NCBI GenBank assembly: GCA_003833135.1
Contig: QZLH01000210.1
Location: forward strand, 1 to 45,787
Origin: Oehlia diaphana
Taxonomy: Eukaryota; Glomeromycota; Glomeromycetes; Glomerales; Glomeraceae
Reading direction: 5' to 3'
DNA: 45,787 nt
The notes beneath the pieces were generated by a model that ran no database searches, was not told the origin of the DNA, and saw nothing but the letters and a program-made list of their open reading frames with translations. Shown here one piece after another: positions 44,717 to 45,787 of the stretch. A program made the position numbers and the translations under genes. Numbering within the stretch: position 1 is the stretch's first letter; every line of letters starts with the position of its first letter.

Positions 44717-45787
44717 TGTATTATTTTGAGAGTAAAAAACTATACAAAGCTCCTTTCGTAAATTTATACCAAAGTCCGAAGTCCGAAGCCGGATGTAATA
44801 CGAACGCGTGATTTACTTTCAACAAATCGCTGATCAGCTGATCAGTCACTAATATGTCGCAGGAGTGATCACAGTATTCAGTATTCACCATTTTTATCTC
44901 TCGCGTCTTTTTTTTTTAATGAATCGTCCGGAAGGCATAGAACATAATGATACTATTTTTTTTTACAATACTTTTGATACTTTTGATAGGCAAAGTTGTT
45001 TAATAGGACCAGCGCAGAAAAAGTTTTTGAAATGATCTAAAATCGTTTTTTGCGTCGGAACATGTGACCGGAATAAATAAATTTTACCGGAATTTAGAAG
45101 GGTCGGATGATTAGAGACGTTAAAATGGTTATTGAAATAAAGAAATAAAAAATTTAATGTCTTAATAAATTTCCGACATCAATAAATCTGCTGCGTCACG
45201 TTCGAAAAAATTCCGGGTTTAAATAATCCACCCAGAGGTTCCTTAACGTACGCACCGTGCGTACGTACATGATACATCCTATCAGAGTTTAAGAGTTATG
45301 CACTTGCACGTAATTCGGCACCAAACTGGTTGCGGTACATAATTATAAAACAGTATCATTGTAAGCCCGGAGCGAAAAATTAAAATTGCGATTTCATTGG
45401 GTGACGATCACGTGGAGGACAGAGAAATTCACGTGGTCGATTTTTTTTCATAGTGCGTTCGCAGGACCCCGGATAATTATAATAAAGGTCATAGGCAAAA
45501 AAGTACCACCAAATTAGGTCACAGTAAAAAACGTATATAATTTTAGATAAAATTTTAAGGTCACATGTGATTTTTCTAATAAAAGCGTATATTTTGGGAT
45601 TATAAATTTACCGCAATGTAATAAATTTATCAAATTTACTTTATATTTTCCATGATAAACTTACCAGGAATTCAACATGTTTTACCATTTATCTTTTAAA
45701 ATGTTAAGACACGTACACGTCTTAACTTTATCTTTTACGTTATTATATATCAATATCAACACAAAATGAATAGTAAAAATCTTGAAC
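44717..45787. promoter_or_regulatory. SMC6 upstream region with ACGCGT box and palindromes
   Basis: Contains ACGCGT (44804-44809), the perfect palindrome CTGATCAGCTGATCAG (44830-44845), GTACGCACCGTGCGTAC (45248-45264), and CACGTG cores at about 45409 and 45432. No further gene is seen to the window end. Which of these act on SMC6 is unknown. Confidence 0.5.
44804..44809. promoter_or_regulatory. ACGCGT (MluI cell-cycle box-like) near SMC6
   Basis: A single ACGCGT within CGAACGCGTGATT about 88 bp upstream of the SMC6 ATG. In yeasts this element drives G1/S expression of replication and repair genes; the same control here is inferred. Confidence 0.45.

Overview
The window looks like nuclear DNA of an arbuscular mycorrhizal fungus, most likely Rhizophagus or a close relative. 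This rests on the extremely AT-rich spacers, many short GT-AG introns (GTAAGT, GTATGT donors), a Crinkler-type effector gene, a decayed Polinton-like DNA polymerase and dense miniature repeats. The species assignment is an inference. No tRNA, rRNA or CRISPR array was seen.

Layout. (1) 1-9,360 is a less AT-rich accessory block: a membrane/coiled-coil protein (77-739, minus), a two-exon Crinkler (1717-3236, minus), a divergent pair of retropepsin-like proteins (3537-4127 minus, 4223-4786 plus), a broken type-B DNA polymerase (5327-8714, minus) and, divergent from it, a cysteine-rich zinc-ribbon reading frame with no visible start (8897-9358, plus). Short palindromic modules recur through this block and lie inside coding sequence in all three reading frames. 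(2) 9,360-20,600 has no recognisable gene. It is built of degenerate tandem repeats, MITE-like inverted repeats, very large palindromes, a 1.7-kb transposon-like element (14709-16410) carrying a 16-unit array of paired hairpins, and a ~970-bp island of ordinary base composition (about 17850-18825) in very AT-rich DNA. (3) 20,600-32,270 is housekeeping: a ten-exon USP16/45-type ubiquitin hydrolase (minus), divergent mitochondrial ribosomal protein bL21m (plus), convergent with a two-HMG-box mitochondrial DNA-packaging protein (minus), then a Gln/His-repeat protein (minus) divergent from a three-exon DUF202 membrane protein (plus). (4) 32,270-39,600 is again gene-free, AT-rich and repeat-laden. 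(5) 39,608-44,716 is a 22-exon SMC6 gene (minus) whose upstream region carries an ACGCGT cell-cycle-type box and strong palindromes.

I rebuilt the spliced genes by hand from splice-site and frame consistency. The exon sums of USP (2739 nt), SMC6 (3390), bL21m (600), the HMG protein (801), DUF202 (684) and the Crinkler (1419) are all multiples of three with no internal stop, which supports the models. The housekeeping genes share no single pathway, though two act in mitochondria (bL21m, HMG) and one in genome maintenance (SMC6). The accessory block reads as a repeat-driven, effector-bearing compartment.
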